A DNA stretch of 64,000 bases from positions 62,001-126,000 of the forward strand of contig NZ_JAATEJ010000001.1 of assembly GCF_012034175.1 (NCBI RefSeq). The letters are read 5' to 3'. The stretch comes from Actinacidiphila epipremni. Lineage in GTDB: Bacteria > Actinomycetota > Actinomycetes > Streptomycetales > Streptomycetaceae. Position numbers and translations under genes: made by a program. The notes beneath the pieces were generated by a model. The model saw only the letters and a list, made by a program, of their open reading frames with translations. It was not told where the DNA came from and searched no databases. Below, piece by piece: positions 24,848-34,214 of the stretch (positions are counted from its first letter, which is position 1; every line of letters starts with the position of its first letter).

Positions 24848-26455
24848 ATGGAATTCGTGCCGGCGGTGCGGGGTGGGGCGGTAAAGGGCGGGCGGCTTGC
24901 GCTCGGGGAAAAGGTGCGGGTCGAGGTGGGGGCCGGGGCGGAGAGGGCCGGGCGCTGGGTGCGGGGGGCGCTCGGCGCGGCGACCGGCGTGGACTTCGCG
25001 GCCCCCGACGGGGTGCGGCTGAGCCTGCGGGTCGAGGAAGCGCTCGGCGCGGAGGCGTACCGCCTGGACGTCGGCCCGCACGGCATCGAGATCACCGGCG
25101 GCGACGGCGCCGGGGCCTTCTGGGGAGCACAGACCTTGCGCCAGCTCCTCGGCCCCGAAGCCTTCCGCAAGGCCCCGCTGCCCCGCGGCGGCGAGCTCTG
25201 GACCGTACCCCACTGCCTCATCGAGGACGCCCCCCGCTTCCACTGGCGCGGCTTCATGCTGGACGTCGCACGGCACTTCATGCCCAAGGACGGCATCCTG
25301 CGCCACCTCGACCTGATGGCCGCGCACAAGCTCAACGTGCTGCACCTGCACCTCACCGACGACCAGGGCTGGCGCGTGCAGATCCACCGCCACCCCCGCC
25401 TCACAGAAGTCGGCGCGTGGCGCCGCCGCACCAAGGTGGGCCTGCTGGAGTCCCCGCTGTGGGACGAGCGCCCGCACGGCGGCTTCTACACGCAGGACGA
25501 CCTGCGCGAGATCGTCGCGTACGCCGCCGAGCGGCACATCACCGTCGTCCCCGAGATCGACATCCCCGGCCACTCCCAGGCGGCCATCGCCGCCTACCCC
25601 GACCTCGGCAACACCGACGTCGTGGACACCGCCGCCCTGGAGGTCCTGGACCACTGGGGCGTCAACCCCAACGTCCTGGCCCCCACCGAGCACGTCCTGC
25701 GCTTCTACGAGGACGTCCTCACCGAGGTCCTGGACCTCTTCCCGAGCACCTTCGTGCACATCGGCGGCGACGAGTGCCCCAAGGACCAGTGGCGCGCCTC
25801 GCCCACCGCCCAGGCCCGTATCGCCGAGCTGGGCGCGGGCGACGAGGACGGCCTGCAGAGCGCGCTCATCCGGCACTTCGACCGCTGGCTCGCCGACCGC
25901 GGCCGGCGGCTCATCGGCTGGGACGAGATCCTGGAGGGCGGCCTCGCCGAGGGCGCCGCCGTGTCGTCCTGGCAGGGCTACGCGGGCGGCATCGCCGCGG
26001 CCCGGGCCGGCCACGACGTGGTGATGTGCCCGCAGACCCAGGTCTACCTGGACTGGCGGCAGGCCGACGGCCCCGACGAGCCGGTGCCGATCGCCCATGT
26101 CCGCACCCTGGAGGACGTCTACCGCTTCGAGCCGGTCCCGGCCGAGTTGACGCCCGAGGAGGCCGCGCACGTCATCGGCACGCAGGCGAACGTGTGGACC
26201 GAGGTGCTGGACTCGCCCCGCACCGTCGACTACGCCGTCTACCCGCGGCTGAGCGCCCTCGCCGAGGTCGCCTGGTCGCCGCTGCCCGCGCCCGCCGAGC
26301 GCGACTGGCCCGGCTTCGAGGCCCGTATGCGCACCCACTACGCCCGGCTGGACGCCCTCGGCGTCGAGTACCGCCCGCCCGGCGGCCCGCACCCCTGGCA
26401 GCGCCGCCCGGGCGTCCTGGGGCGCCCGAAGGACGGCCCGCCCCCGATCGTGTGA
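24848..26455 (+). CDS. family GH20 beta-N-acetylhexosaminidase
   Basis: This enzyme cleaves terminal GlcNAc (or GalNAc) from chitin fragments or murein glycans by substrate-assisted catalysis. The product is 535 aa from ATG 24848 with a GGGGAGGA ribosome site. An N-terminal GH20b-like domain (about residues 20-125) precedes the barrel. Key motifs are HWRGFMLDVARHF, LHLTDDQGWRVQI, VVPEIDIPGHSQA and the catalytic pair Asp308-Glu309 in GGDECPK. No signal peptide is visible, so it is probably intracellular, acting on imported oligosaccharides. The NagE2-type GlcNAc permease at the right edge is a plausible functional relative. No DasR-like site was seen at its promoter. Confidence 0.95.
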   Translation: MEFVPAVRGGAVKGGRLALGEKVRVEVGAGAERAGRWVRGALGAATGVDFAAPDGVRLSLRVEEALGAEAYRLDVGPHGIEITGGDGAGAFWGAQTLRQLLGPEAFRKAPLPRGGELWTVPHCLIEDAPRFHWRGFMLDVARHFMPKDGILRHLDLMAAHKLNVLHLHLTDDQGWRVQIHRHPRLTEVGAWRRRTKVGLLESPLWDERPHGGFYTQDDLREIVAYAAERHITVVPEIDIPGHSQAAIAAYPDLGNTDVVDTAALEVLDHWGVNPNVLAPTEHVLRFYEDVLTEVLDLFPSTFVHIGGDECPKDQWRASPTAQARIAELGAGDEDGLQSALIRHFDRWLADRGRRLIGWDEILEGGLAEGAAVSSWQGYAGGIAAARAGHDVVMCPQTQVYLDWRQADGPDEPVPIAHVRTLEDVYRFEPVPAELTPEEAAHVIGTQANVWTEVLDSPRTVDYAVYPRLSALAEVAWSPLPAPAERDWPGFEARMRTHYARLDALGVEYRPPGGPHPWQRRPGVLGRPKDGPPPIV

Positions 26456-26738
26456 CCCCATCCGGGGATTCCCGCAAAATCCGCAACTTCCGCCCCACGA
26501 AGCCCCGGACCTGGCACCGTGGACCCGTAACGCCGCAACATCCGCGAAGCGCGGCAATTGCGGCACTGTGCCTATTTCTCCGGGAGACGTACGATCACCG
26601 GCGTGGCGGACGGATCGGTACTTCGTGGACCCTCGCGCCGACCCCCGGGGAAGATGTGCCAGAGTTGCCACGTCCGGGCTGTCAGCACGTACGGTACGGC
26701 TACCGCGTGACGGAGGAAGGCCGGGAAGGGGCAGCTGC

Positions 26739-27611
26739 GTGAGCACGTATGCACAGCAGACCGCGGAGAACGTCACGTTGCCGTCCTCGCTGGACGAGGC
26801 GGTGGCGGCGCTCGCCGCCATGCCCAGCGCGGTGCCCGTCGCGGGCGGCACCGACCTCATGGCGTCGGTCAACGCCGGGCTGCTGCGCCCGGCCGCGCTC
26901 GTCGGCCTCGGCCGCATCGCCGAGATCCGCGGCTGGCAGTACGCCGACGGGGCCGCGCTGCTCGGCGCCGGCCTGACCCACGCGCGCATGGGCCGCCCCG
27001 ACTTCGCCGCGCTCATCCCCGCGCTGGCCGCCGCCGCCCGCTCGGCCGGCCCGCCGCAGATCCGCAACGCCGGCACCCTCGGCGGCAACATCGTCTCGGC
27101 CGCGCCCACCGGCGACTCGCTGCCGGTGCTGGCCGCGCTGGAGGCCAGCGTCGTCCTCGCCGGGCCCGAGGCCGACCGGGAGATCCCGGTCAGCCACCTG
27201 CTGACCGGCATGGACCCGCTGCGGCCCGGCGAGTTGCTGGCCTTCGTGCGCATCCCGCTGCTGCACGCCCCGCAGACCTTCCTCAAGGCCACCGGCCGCA
27301 CCGGGCCCGGCAGAGCCGTCGCCTCCGTCGCGCTCGTCGTCGACCCGGCCAGACGCCAGGTGCGGTGCGCCGTCGGCGCGGTCGCCCAGGTGCCGCTGCG
27401 CCCGCTGGAGGCCGAGCAGTGGGTGGCCGGGCTCATCGACTGGGACGGCGAGCGCACCCTGGCCCCCGAGGCGTGCACCGCCTTCGGCGAGTACGTCGCC
27501 GCCGCCTGCATCCCCGACCAGCCGGGCGTCGAACTGCCCCCGGCGGCCGTCCAGCTGCGCCGTACCGTGGCCGCACTGTCCCGCCGAGCGCTCGGGAGGG
27601 CCCTGGCATGA
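26739..27611 (+). CDS. FAD-binding subunit of a molybdenum hydroxylase (xanthine dehydrogenase family)
   Basis: The 290-aa product begins at GTG 26739. It has the FAD-PP motif region VPVAGGTDLMASVNAG (residues about 33-48) and the second loop AGPPQIRNAGTLGGNI, then TGDSLPVL, as in medium subunits of xanthine or CO dehydrogenases. The C-terminal CO_deh_flav_C part follows. It overlaps the next gene by ATGA and heads a three-gene operon (FAD, 2Fe-2S, molybdopterin). The 283 bp upstream contain no gene; a weak TACGGT box lies at 26690-26695. Confidence 0.92.
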   Translation: MSTYAQQTAENVTLPSSLDEAVAALAAMPSAVPVAGGTDLMASVNAGLLRPAALVGLGRIAEIRGWQYADGAALLGAGLTHARMGRPDFAALIPALAAAARSAGPPQIRNAGTLGGNIVSAAPTGDSLPVLAALEASVVLAGPEADREIPVSHLLTGMDPLRPGELLAFVRIPLLHAPQTFLKATGRTGPGRAVASVALVVDPARRQVRCAVGAVAQVPLRPLEAEQWVAGLIDWDGERTLAPEACTAFGEYVAAACIPDQPGVELPPAAVQLRRTVAALSRRALGRALA

Positions 27612-29035
27612 CCGACCAGCCGCAGCAGCCGGGCCCCGCCGGCAACTCCGGGGCCTGGCAGCCCGTCCCCGGCGGCGGGGACTACGACCCCGACCAGACC
27701 ATGCACGTCTCCTTCGCCGCGCAACTGCCCCCGCAGCCGCGCCCCGGCGAGGACCCGCTCATCGCGCACGGCCCGGTGGGCGAGCCGGACGCGGCGACCA
27801 CCTGGACGATCCCGGTCATCCGGGAGGACGGCGAGGGCGACTCCGGCGAATACTCCGCCGGCGCCTTCACCTCGCCCTGGGACCAGGCCCCTTCGCCCGC
27901 CGCGCCCACGCAGTCCTTCCCCGCGGGGATGTTCGGGCAGGGCGCCGCCGCCGCGCAGGCCGCCCAGGCGCAGGCCCGCGCCGAGGCAGCCGCCGCCGCG
28001 GTGGACACCGGCCAGTCCGGCACGCCGTGGTCGCCGTTCGGGGTGCCCGAGGCGGTGCCGTGGACGCCGGTCGACCCGGCGGCGGCCGAGGCCGCGTGGT
28101 CCTCGGTCGTCGACGAGGTGCCCGAGCCGGCCCCCGAGGGCCCGCCGCCGCACGAGCCGGCGCCCGAGGACGAACTGCTCGCCGACCGCCTCCCGCCGGC
28201 CGCCGAGCCGCTGCCCGAGGCGGCGCTGGAGGGCGAGCCCTCACCCGTCGCCGACACCCGGCCCGAGCCGCTGCCCGAGCACGAGCCGGTCGCCGAGGCC
28301 GACCCCGCTCACCAGCCCGACGCCGACGCCGGCCACGCGGCGGACTACGACGGCGACTACGACGGCGACCACGGCTACGACCCCGGGTCCGCGCCCGCCG
28401 CGGACACCGGCGAGGCGTACGAGGCCGGGCCCGGCCACCGGCCGGAGTACGCAGGCGACCCGCCCGCCGCCGAGGACACCCGCAGCGAACACCCGCTCGC
28501 CTCCTACGTCCTGCGGGTCAACGGCACCGACCGGCCGGTCACCGACGCGTGGCTCGGCGAGTCGCTGCTGTACGTGCTGCGCGAGCGGCTGGGCCTGGCC
28601 GGCGCGAAGGACGGCTGCGAGCAGGGCGAGTGCGGCGCGTGCTCGGTCCAGGTCGACGGGCGGCTCGTGGCGTCCTGCCTGGTGCCCGCCGCGACCGCCG
28701 CCGGCAGCGAGGTCCTCACCGTCGAGGGCCTGTCCGCCGACGGCCGGCCCAGCGACATCCAGCAGGCCCTCGCCGACTGCGGCGCCGTCCAGTGCGGCTT
28801 CTGCATCCCCGGCATGGCGATGACCGTGCACGACCTGCTGGAGGGCAACCACCGCCCCACCGACCTGGAGACCCGGCAGGCGCTGTGCGGCAACCTGTGC
28901 CGCTGCTCCGGCTACCGCGGGGTCGTCGAGGCGGTGCGCCAGGTCGTCGGGGCGCGCGACGCCGAGGACCCGCCGCCGCCGGCCCCGCGCATCCCCGCCC
29001 AGCCCGGCCCCGCCTCCCCGGAGGCGTCCGCGTGA
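27608..29035 (+). CDS. 2Fe-2S subunit of a molybdenum hydroxylase with a long disordered N-terminal extension
   Basis: The 475-aa product is about 300 residues longer than a usual small subunit (about 160). Residues 1 to about 295 are Pro/Glu/Ala/Asp-rich and low complexity (for example PEPLPEHEPVAEADPAHQP, and a short DYDGDYDGDHGYD repeat). The normal enzyme module follows. A plant-type ferredoxin cluster is in GCEQGECGACSVQVDG. The second cluster is in QCGFCIPGMAM and CGNLCRCSGY. It starts with an ATGA overlap from the FAD gene. The extension is acidic and probably extracellular-tail-like or a flexible linker; its role is unknown. Confidence 0.92.
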   Translation: MTDQPQQPGPAGNSGAWQPVPGGGDYDPDQTMHVSFAAQLPPQPRPGEDPLIAHGPVGEPDAATTWTIPVIREDGEGDSGEYSAGAFTSPWDQAPSPAAPTQSFPAGMFGQGAAAAQAAQAQARAEAAAAAVDTGQSGTPWSPFGVPEAVPWTPVDPAAAEAAWSSVVDEVPEPAPEGPPPHEPAPEDELLADRLPPAAEPLPEAALEGEPSPVADTRPEPLPEHEPVAEADPAHQPDADAGHAADYDGDYDGDHGYDPGSAPAADTGEAYEAGPGHRPEYAGDPPAAEDTRSEHPLASYVLRVNGTDRPVTDAWLGESLLYVLRERLGLAGAKDGCEQGECGACSVQVDGRLVASCLVPAATAAGSEVLTVEGLSADGRPSDIQQALADCGAVQCGFCIPGMAMTVHDLLEGNHRPTDLETRQALCGNLCRCSGYRGVVEAVRQVVGARDAEDPPPPAPRIPAQPGPASPEASA

Positions 29036-29171
29036 ACCGCCGTACGGGCCGCACGCCGGGCCCCCGCAAGGACCGCGCCCGTACGGACCCGCTCCGTCGC
29101 GCGCACCGCCCACGTACCACCGCGGCCCGCCCGGCCCACCGGGTGCCGCCCGTCCCAGCCGGAGGCGCGCG

Positions 29172-31475
29172 ATGAGCGTCATCGACGGATCGGCGCCCGC
29201 CGCCGGGACCCTCGCCGGGGACACCCCGCACGGCATCGGCACGTCCGTGCCGTCCACCGACGCCCTCGCCAAGACGCAGGGCACCTACCCGTACGCCGCC
29301 GACCTGTGGGCCGAGGGCCTGCTGTGGGCCGCGGTGCTGCGCTCGCCGCACCCGCACGCGCGCATCCTGCGCATCGACACCGCCGACGCCGCCGCGATGC
29401 CGGGCGTACGGGCCGTCGTCACCCACGAGGACGTGCCCGGCGACGCCATGCACGGCCGCCGGGTCGCCGACCGGCCGGTCTTCGCCCACGACATCGTGCG
29501 CCACCACGGCGAGCCCATCGCCGCCGTCGCCGCCGACCACCCCGACACCGCGAGGCTCGCCGCCGCCGCGATCCTCGTCGAGTACGAGGTGCTGGAGCCG
29601 GTCACCGACCCGGAGAAAGCCTTCGCCGCCGAGCCGCTGCACCCCGACGGCAACCTCATCCGGCACATCCCGCTGCGCTTCGGCGACCCCGAGGCGGTCG
29701 GCGAGGTCATCGTCGAGGGCCTCTACCGGGTCGGCCGCCAGGACCCCGCGCCCATCGGCGCCGAGGCGGGGCTCGCCGTGCCGCGCCCGGACGGCGGCGT
29801 CGAGCTGTACGTCGCCTCCACCGACCCGCACGCCGACCGCGACATCGCCGCCGCCTGCTTCGGCCTGGAGGCCGACCACGTCAAGGTCGTCGTCACCGGC
29901 GTGCCCGGCGCGATGGGCGACCGCGAGGACTCCGGCGTGCAGCTGCCGCTCGGCCTGCTCGCGCTCAAGACCGGCTGCCCGGTGAAGTTCGTCGCCACCC
30001 GCGAGGAGTCCTTCCTCGGCCACGCCCACCGCCACCCCACGCTGCTGCGCTACCGCCACCACGCCGACGCCGAGGGCCGGCTGGTCAAGGTCGAGGCGCA
30101 GATCCTGCTGGACGCCGGCGCCTACGCCGACGCCTCCTCCGACGCGCTCGCCGCCGCCGTGGCCTTCGCCGCCGGCCCCTACGTCGTCCCGCACGTCTTC
30201 GTCGAGGGCTGGGCGGTACGCACCAACAACCCGCCGTCCGGACACGTCCGCGGCGAGGGCGCGCTCCAGGTGTGCACGGCCTACGAGGGCCAGATGGACA
30301 AGCTCGCCGCCAAGCTCGGCCTGGAACCGGCCGAGATCCGGATGCGCAACGTCCTGTCCACCGGCGACCTGCTGCCCACCGGCCAGACCGTCACCTGCCC
30401 GGCGCCGGTCGGCGAGCTGCTGAAGGCCGTCCGCGACGCCGACCTGCCGCCGCTGCCCGACGGCGACGACGAGTCGCAGTGGCTGCTGCCCGGCGGCACC
30501 TCCGGCGCGGGCGAGCCCGGCGCGGTGCGCCGCGGCGTCGGCTACGCGCTCGGCATGGTGCACGTGCTCGGCGCCGAGGGCACCGACGAGGTGTCCACCG
30601 CGACCGTCCGCGTCCACGACGGGCGCGCCACCGTCATCTGCGCCGCCGTCGAGACCGGCCAGGGCTTCACCACGCTGGCCCGGCAGATCGTCCAGGAGGT
30701 GCTGGGCGTCGAGGACGTCCGGGTGCTCGCGCCCGACACCGACCAGCCGCCCGCCGGGCCGTCCGCGCGCGGCCGGCACACCTGGGTGTCCGGCGGGGCG
30801 GTGGAGCGCGCCGCGAAGATGGTGCGCACGCAGGTCCTGCAGCCGCTCGCCGCGAAGTTCGGCATGTCCGTGGAGCTGCTGAGCATCGCCGACGGCAAGA
30901 TCACCTCCTACGACGGGGTGCTCTCCACGACCGTCGCCGAGACGCTGGACGGCAAGGAGCTGTGGGCGACCGCGCAGTGCCGCCCGCACCCCACCGACCG
31001 GCTCGACGACACCGGGCAGGGCGACGCGTTCGTCGGCCTCGCCTTCTGCGCGATCCGCGCGGTCGTCGACGTCGACATCGAGCTGGGCGCGGTACGCGTC
31101 GTGGAACTCGCCGTCGCGCAGGACGTCGGCCGCATCCTCAACCCGCGCCAGCTCGCCGCCCGCATCGAGGCGGGCGTCACGCAGGGCCTGGGCCTGGCGC
31201 TCATGGAGGACCTGCGCGCGCCGCGCGGCGTCGTCAAGCGCCCCTCGCTGACCGGCTACGCCCTGCCGACCGCGCTGGACGCGCCGGACGTGCGCATCGT
31301 CAAGCTCGTCGAGGAGCGGGACGTGGTGGCGCCGTTCGGCGCGAAGGCGGTCAGCGCGGTGCCGGTCGTGACGTCGCCGGCCGCGATCGCCTCCGCCGTG
31401 CGGGCCGCGACCGGCCGGCCGGTCTCCCGGCTGCCGATCCGCCCGCAGGCCGCGATCGTCAAGCCGCAGGCGTAA
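29172..31475 (+). CDS. molybdopterin-binding subunit, xanthine dehydrogenase-like, with altered active-site motifs
   Basis: The 767-aa product has the ald_xan_dh a/b hammerhead domain (about residues 30-140) and two molybdopterin-binding domains. The fold landmarks are present, including VKFVATREESFLGH, RGEGALQVCTAYEGQMD and AVETGQGFTTLARQI. Two usual catalytic motifs differ. The GGxFGxKE-like loop reads GAMGDREDSGV. The C-terminal KGVGE motif that carries the catalytic Glu reads GAKAVSAVP, so Glu appears to be Ala. It is therefore either an unusual substrate class or an inactive or structural homologue. The gap of 136 bp to the 2Fe-2S gene contains no obvious terminator. Confidence 0.9.
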   Translation: MSVIDGSAPAAGTLAGDTPHGIGTSVPSTDALAKTQGTYPYAADLWAEGLLWAAVLRSPHPHARILRIDTADAAAMPGVRAVVTHEDVPGDAMHGRRVADRPVFAHDIVRHHGEPIAAVAADHPDTARLAAAAILVEYEVLEPVTDPEKAFAAEPLHPDGNLIRHIPLRFGDPEAVGEVIVEGLYRVGRQDPAPIGAEAGLAVPRPDGGVELYVASTDPHADRDIAAACFGLEADHVKVVVTGVPGAMGDREDSGVQLPLGLLALKTGCPVKFVATREESFLGHAHRHPTLLRYRHHADAEGRLVKVEAQILLDAGAYADASSDALAAAVAFAAGPYVVPHVFVEGWAVRTNNPPSGHVRGEGALQVCTAYEGQMDKLAAKLGLEPAEIRMRNVLSTGDLLPTGQTVTCPAPVGELLKAVRDADLPPLPDGDDESQWLLPGGTSGAGEPGAVRRGVGYALGMVHVLGAEGTDEVSTATVRVHDGRATVICAAVETGQGFTTLARQIVQEVLGVEDVRVLAPDTDQPPAGPSARGRHTWVSGGAVERAAKMVRTQVLQPLAAKFGMSVELLSIADGKITSYDGVLSTTVAETLDGKELWATAQCRPHPTDRLDDTGQGDAFVGLAFCAIRAVVDVDIELGAVRVVELAVAQDVGRILNPRQLAARIEAGVTQGLGLALMEDLRAPRGVVKRPSLTGYALPTALDAPDVRIVKLVEERDVVAPFGAKAVSAVPVVTSPAAIASAVRAATGRPVSRLPIRPQAAIVKPQA

Positions 31476-31627
31476 AGCCCACCCGCAGGGCTGAACCTCC
31501 GGTTCCGGACGTGGTGTTTCCGTTCCGGTCCGGTGGAAAACCCGCGCACGGGAGCTGACACTCCGTCATAATACGGGGACGGCAGACACCCGTGACCCCC
31601 GCGGCCACGGGGCAATCGGGGGTACGC

Positions 31628-33334
31628 ATGACCGCACCCGTCCCACCCTCCGTCCCCGCGCCCGCGCCACCCGCGGGCGTTCCGCTTCCGGCGCCGCCCG
31701 CAGGGCCGCCGCAGCCGCCGTCCCGCACGGAGGCGACCCGGCTGCTGTGCGCCGGGGCGTACTTCGACACGGACTTCCGCACCCGGGTCATCGAGCAGCT
31801 GGTGGAGCACGAGGAGCGCCCCGTCGCGCCCTCGCTCGGCGTGGACGTGCTCCCGGTGCTCGCGCACGCGCTGCGCGCCCGCCGCCGCGAGGCGCAGACC
31901 GGGGTGTGGGCGCTGCTGGTGTGGCTCGGCTTCATCGCCTGCGCGCTGACCGGCGCGGGCTCCCAGACGCTCGTGCCCGTCCCGTGGTGCCTGGCCTACG
32001 CGGCGCTGTGCGCGGTCGCGTGGTTCACCCGCGGCGCGGGCGCGGTGAGCCTGGCCGTCTTCACCCTCGACCGCGGCGCGGTCCGGCAGGCCACCGGCGG
32101 CCGGCTGAAGCTGCTGCTGCCGCTGGCCGTGCCGCTGCTGAGCGCGCTCTACGTCCTGCTGGTCGCGGTCGCGCTGTTCACCGGCCGCAACGCGTGGGCG
32201 GCGGTGGTCTTCCCGCTGCTGCTCGTCGCGGTGGTGTGGAGCCACCGCGACCACGTCATCGGCGTGATGTGCCGGGAGCTCGGCCCGGCGGTCTACCCCG
32301 TCGTGCCGCGCCCGACGCTCGGCGACACCCCGCAGTGGCGGCGGATCGCCGCGGCCGTCGACCGCGAGCAGCACGCGCGGCTGACCATCTACGACCCCTT
32401 CCGGCCCTTCGTCGGCGCCGGGAAGCCGTACGAGCCGTGGTCGCTGGCGATGGAGCTGGTGCCCTCCGGGCGCGGGCCCGTGGACGCGGCGGAGGCCGAG
32501 GCGGGCCGGGCGGCTGCGCCGCGGCTGACCGGGCGGGACGTCATCGACCTCGTCAAGCCGCGGCTCGTGGCGCTGCGGGAGTCGGCCGCCGCGAGCCGGG
32601 ACCGGCTGCGGGACCTGGAGATCGAGGAGTTCGTCTACCTGCCGGCCGGGCTGCACCGCGCGGACGTCTCGTACGACCCGGCGACGGTCGAGGAGCACGT
32701 CCAGGCGGCGGTCGGCGAGGGCGCCGAGGCCCGCCGGCACTTCCTGCGGGTCCGGGTGGGCGCGTGGGACGAGCAGGTCGTGGTGTCGGTGCTGGTCCGG
32801 GTCCACACGCAGGGCGGCATGCTCGTGCTGGAGGTCGTCCCGCACGTCCTGACGCCGGTGCGGCCCGAATACCGGGCCGTGGACGTCATCGCCGCGCGCG
32901 GCCGGGGCGGCGGCGGACGCGAGACCCTGCACGCGCTCCTGGCCACCCCGGCGGCGGGCGTCACCGCGGGCCTGTCGCTGGCGCGCACGGCGCTGTCGGT
33001 CTTCCGCACCTGGCTGACCGTCCCGCAGCACGGCTTCCCCGACGGCCCGGCGGCCTCCGTGCGGGAGCTGGGCAGCGTGGACGAGGTGTCGATCTTCCAG
33101 GAGATGGACATCAGCCGCTACGTCAAGACCCTCCAGGACCGCATCACCAGCGGCGTCCGCGATGCGCTGCGCTCGGCGGGCTACGCGACGGGCGAGTTCG
33201 AGCAGAAGATCGTGAACGTCAGCGGGGGCGGCGTCTACATCGGCGCGATGAGCGGTGGCGCGGTCGCCACGGGCGAACGTGCTTCTGCGAAGCACGTCCG
33301 TCAGAGCAGAAGCGGAAAGGGCGGCCCGCCATGA
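31628..33334 (+). CDS. membrane protein of unknown function ending in a GAMSGGAVATGE motif
   Basis: The 568-aa product starts at ATG 31628. It has a Pro-rich N-terminus (residues 1-36), four or so TM helices in two pairs (about 95-150 and 165-205), and a large cytosolic region with charged helices (residues about 230-540). The C-terminus reads IVNVSGGGVYIGAMSGGAV. Its stop overlaps the next gene as ATGA. The next gene product contains the same Gly-rich motif twice. This suggests linked function, possibly beta-strand Gly motifs as in other actinobacterial multi-domain systems; that comparison is inference. No known family is recognised. Confidence 0.85.
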   Translation: MTAPVPPSVPAPAPPAGVPLPAPPAGPPQPPSRTEATRLLCAGAYFDTDFRTRVIEQLVEHEERPVAPSLGVDVLPVLAHALRARRREAQTGVWALLVWLGFIACALTGAGSQTLVPVPWCLAYAALCAVAWFTRGAGAVSLAVFTLDRGAVRQATGGRLKLLLPLAVPLLSALYVLLVAVALFTGRNAWAAVVFPLLLVAVVWSHRDHVIGVMCRELGPAVYPVVPRPTLGDTPQWRRIAAAVDREQHARLTIYDPFRPFVGAGKPYEPWSLAMELVPSGRGPVDAAEAEAGRAAAPRLTGRDVIDLVKPRLVALRESAAASRDRLRDLEIEEFVYLPAGLHRADVSYDPATVEEHVQAAVGEGAEARRHFLRVRVGAWDEQVVVSVLVRVHTQGGMLVLEVVPHVLTPVRPEYRAVDVIAARGRGGGGRETLHALLATPAAGVTAGLSLARTALSVFRTWLTVPQHGFPDGPAASVRELGSVDEVSIFQEMDISRYVKTLQDRITSGVRDALRSAGYATGEFEQKIVNVSGGGVYIGAMSGGAVATGERASAKHVRQSRSGKGGPP

Positions 33335-34200
33335 GGTCCCGCAAACACCGTCCGCCGCCGCCGCCGAGCCAGCCGCCGCAGCGGGAGCCGGGCGCTGACG
33401 CGCCCGAGCCGGCTGCGGGGGGCGCGGGGGCGCCCGGCCCGGGGGCGGGAGGCGGCAATGCGTCCGGCCCGGGTGCGGGCGGGGCTGGTGCATCTGGCTT
33501 GGGCGTGGTGGGTTCGGGTGCCGAGGGTGCCGGGGCCTCGGGCGCTGGCGCGCCCAGCCCGGCTGGGGGTGGCGCTGACATGCCCGGCCCGGGCGTGGGG
33601 CGCGCTGGTGCCGCTGGGTCGGGTGCGGATGCGGCTGTGGACTTGGGCGCGGCGGGTTCAGCTGGCACGGGGGGCGCTGGGGTCTCGGGCACGGGACCGG
33701 GCGGGAGTGCTGGGGGGATTGCGATCGGGACGTTGACCGGTGGGGCCGTTGCCTTCGGGGTCGGGGCCGTGGCGGAGGACCGGTCGTGGCGTGGGGCGGC
33801 GGGCGGTGGGGCGGCGGGCGGTGGGGTGTCGGGTGGGGGCGTCGTGCCGGGGGTGCCGGCGGGTGGGGTTGCCGTGGGGGCGATGAGTGGTGGGGCCGTT
33901 GCCGCGGGGGAGGGGGCCAGGGCGGTGGACGCCGGGGCGCGTACCGGGGACGGCACCGCGGAGCTCATCGCGGCCGTGCGGGTGCTGCGGGCGGAGCTCA
34001 GCGGTTTGGCGGCGGCCCCGGGGGTTGTGGAGCTCGATGCCGAACTCGCCGGCGTCGAGGCGGAGATCGCCGGGGGCGGCGGGGTGGACCGCGGGCGGCT
34101 GGGGCGGTTGCGGGAGCGGCTGGAGGTCGGGGCGACCGCCGCCGCGGGGCTCGCCTCGGCCGCGGCCGTCGCGCAGGCGTGCGTCCAGCTCCTGGGCTGA
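33331..34200 (+). CDS. Gly/Ala-rich protein with repeated GAMSGGAVA motif and C-terminal coiled helices
   Basis: The 289-aa product overlaps the previous stop by ATGA. Residues 1 to about 130 are low-complexity Gly/Ala/Pro. Two copies of the motif shared with the upstream gene follow: GGIAIGTLTGGAVAFGVGA and GGVAVGAMSGGAVAAGEGA. The C-terminal about 85 residues form an amphipathic helical region (TAELIAAVRVLRAELSGLAA ... GRLGRLRERLEVGATAAAGLASA) that reminds me of DUF5955-type streptomycete proteins; this is from memory and uncertain. It is hydrophilic with no TM segment. Confidence 0.8.
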   Translation: MRSRKHRPPPPPSQPPQREPGADAPEPAAGGAGAPGPGAGGGNASGPGAGGAGASGLGVVGSGAEGAGASGAGAPSPAGGGADMPGPGVGRAGAAGSGADAAVDLGAAGSAGTGGAGVSGTGPGGSAGGIAIGTLTGGAVAFGVGAVAEDRSWRGAAGGGAAGGGVSGGGVVPGVPAGGVAVGAMSGGAVAAGEGARAVDAGARTGDGTAELIAAVRVLRAELSGLAAAPGVVELDAELAGVEAEIAGGGGVDRGRLGRLRERLEVGATAAAGLASAAAVAQACVQLLG

Positions 34201-34214
34201 GAGGGTGGTCACGG

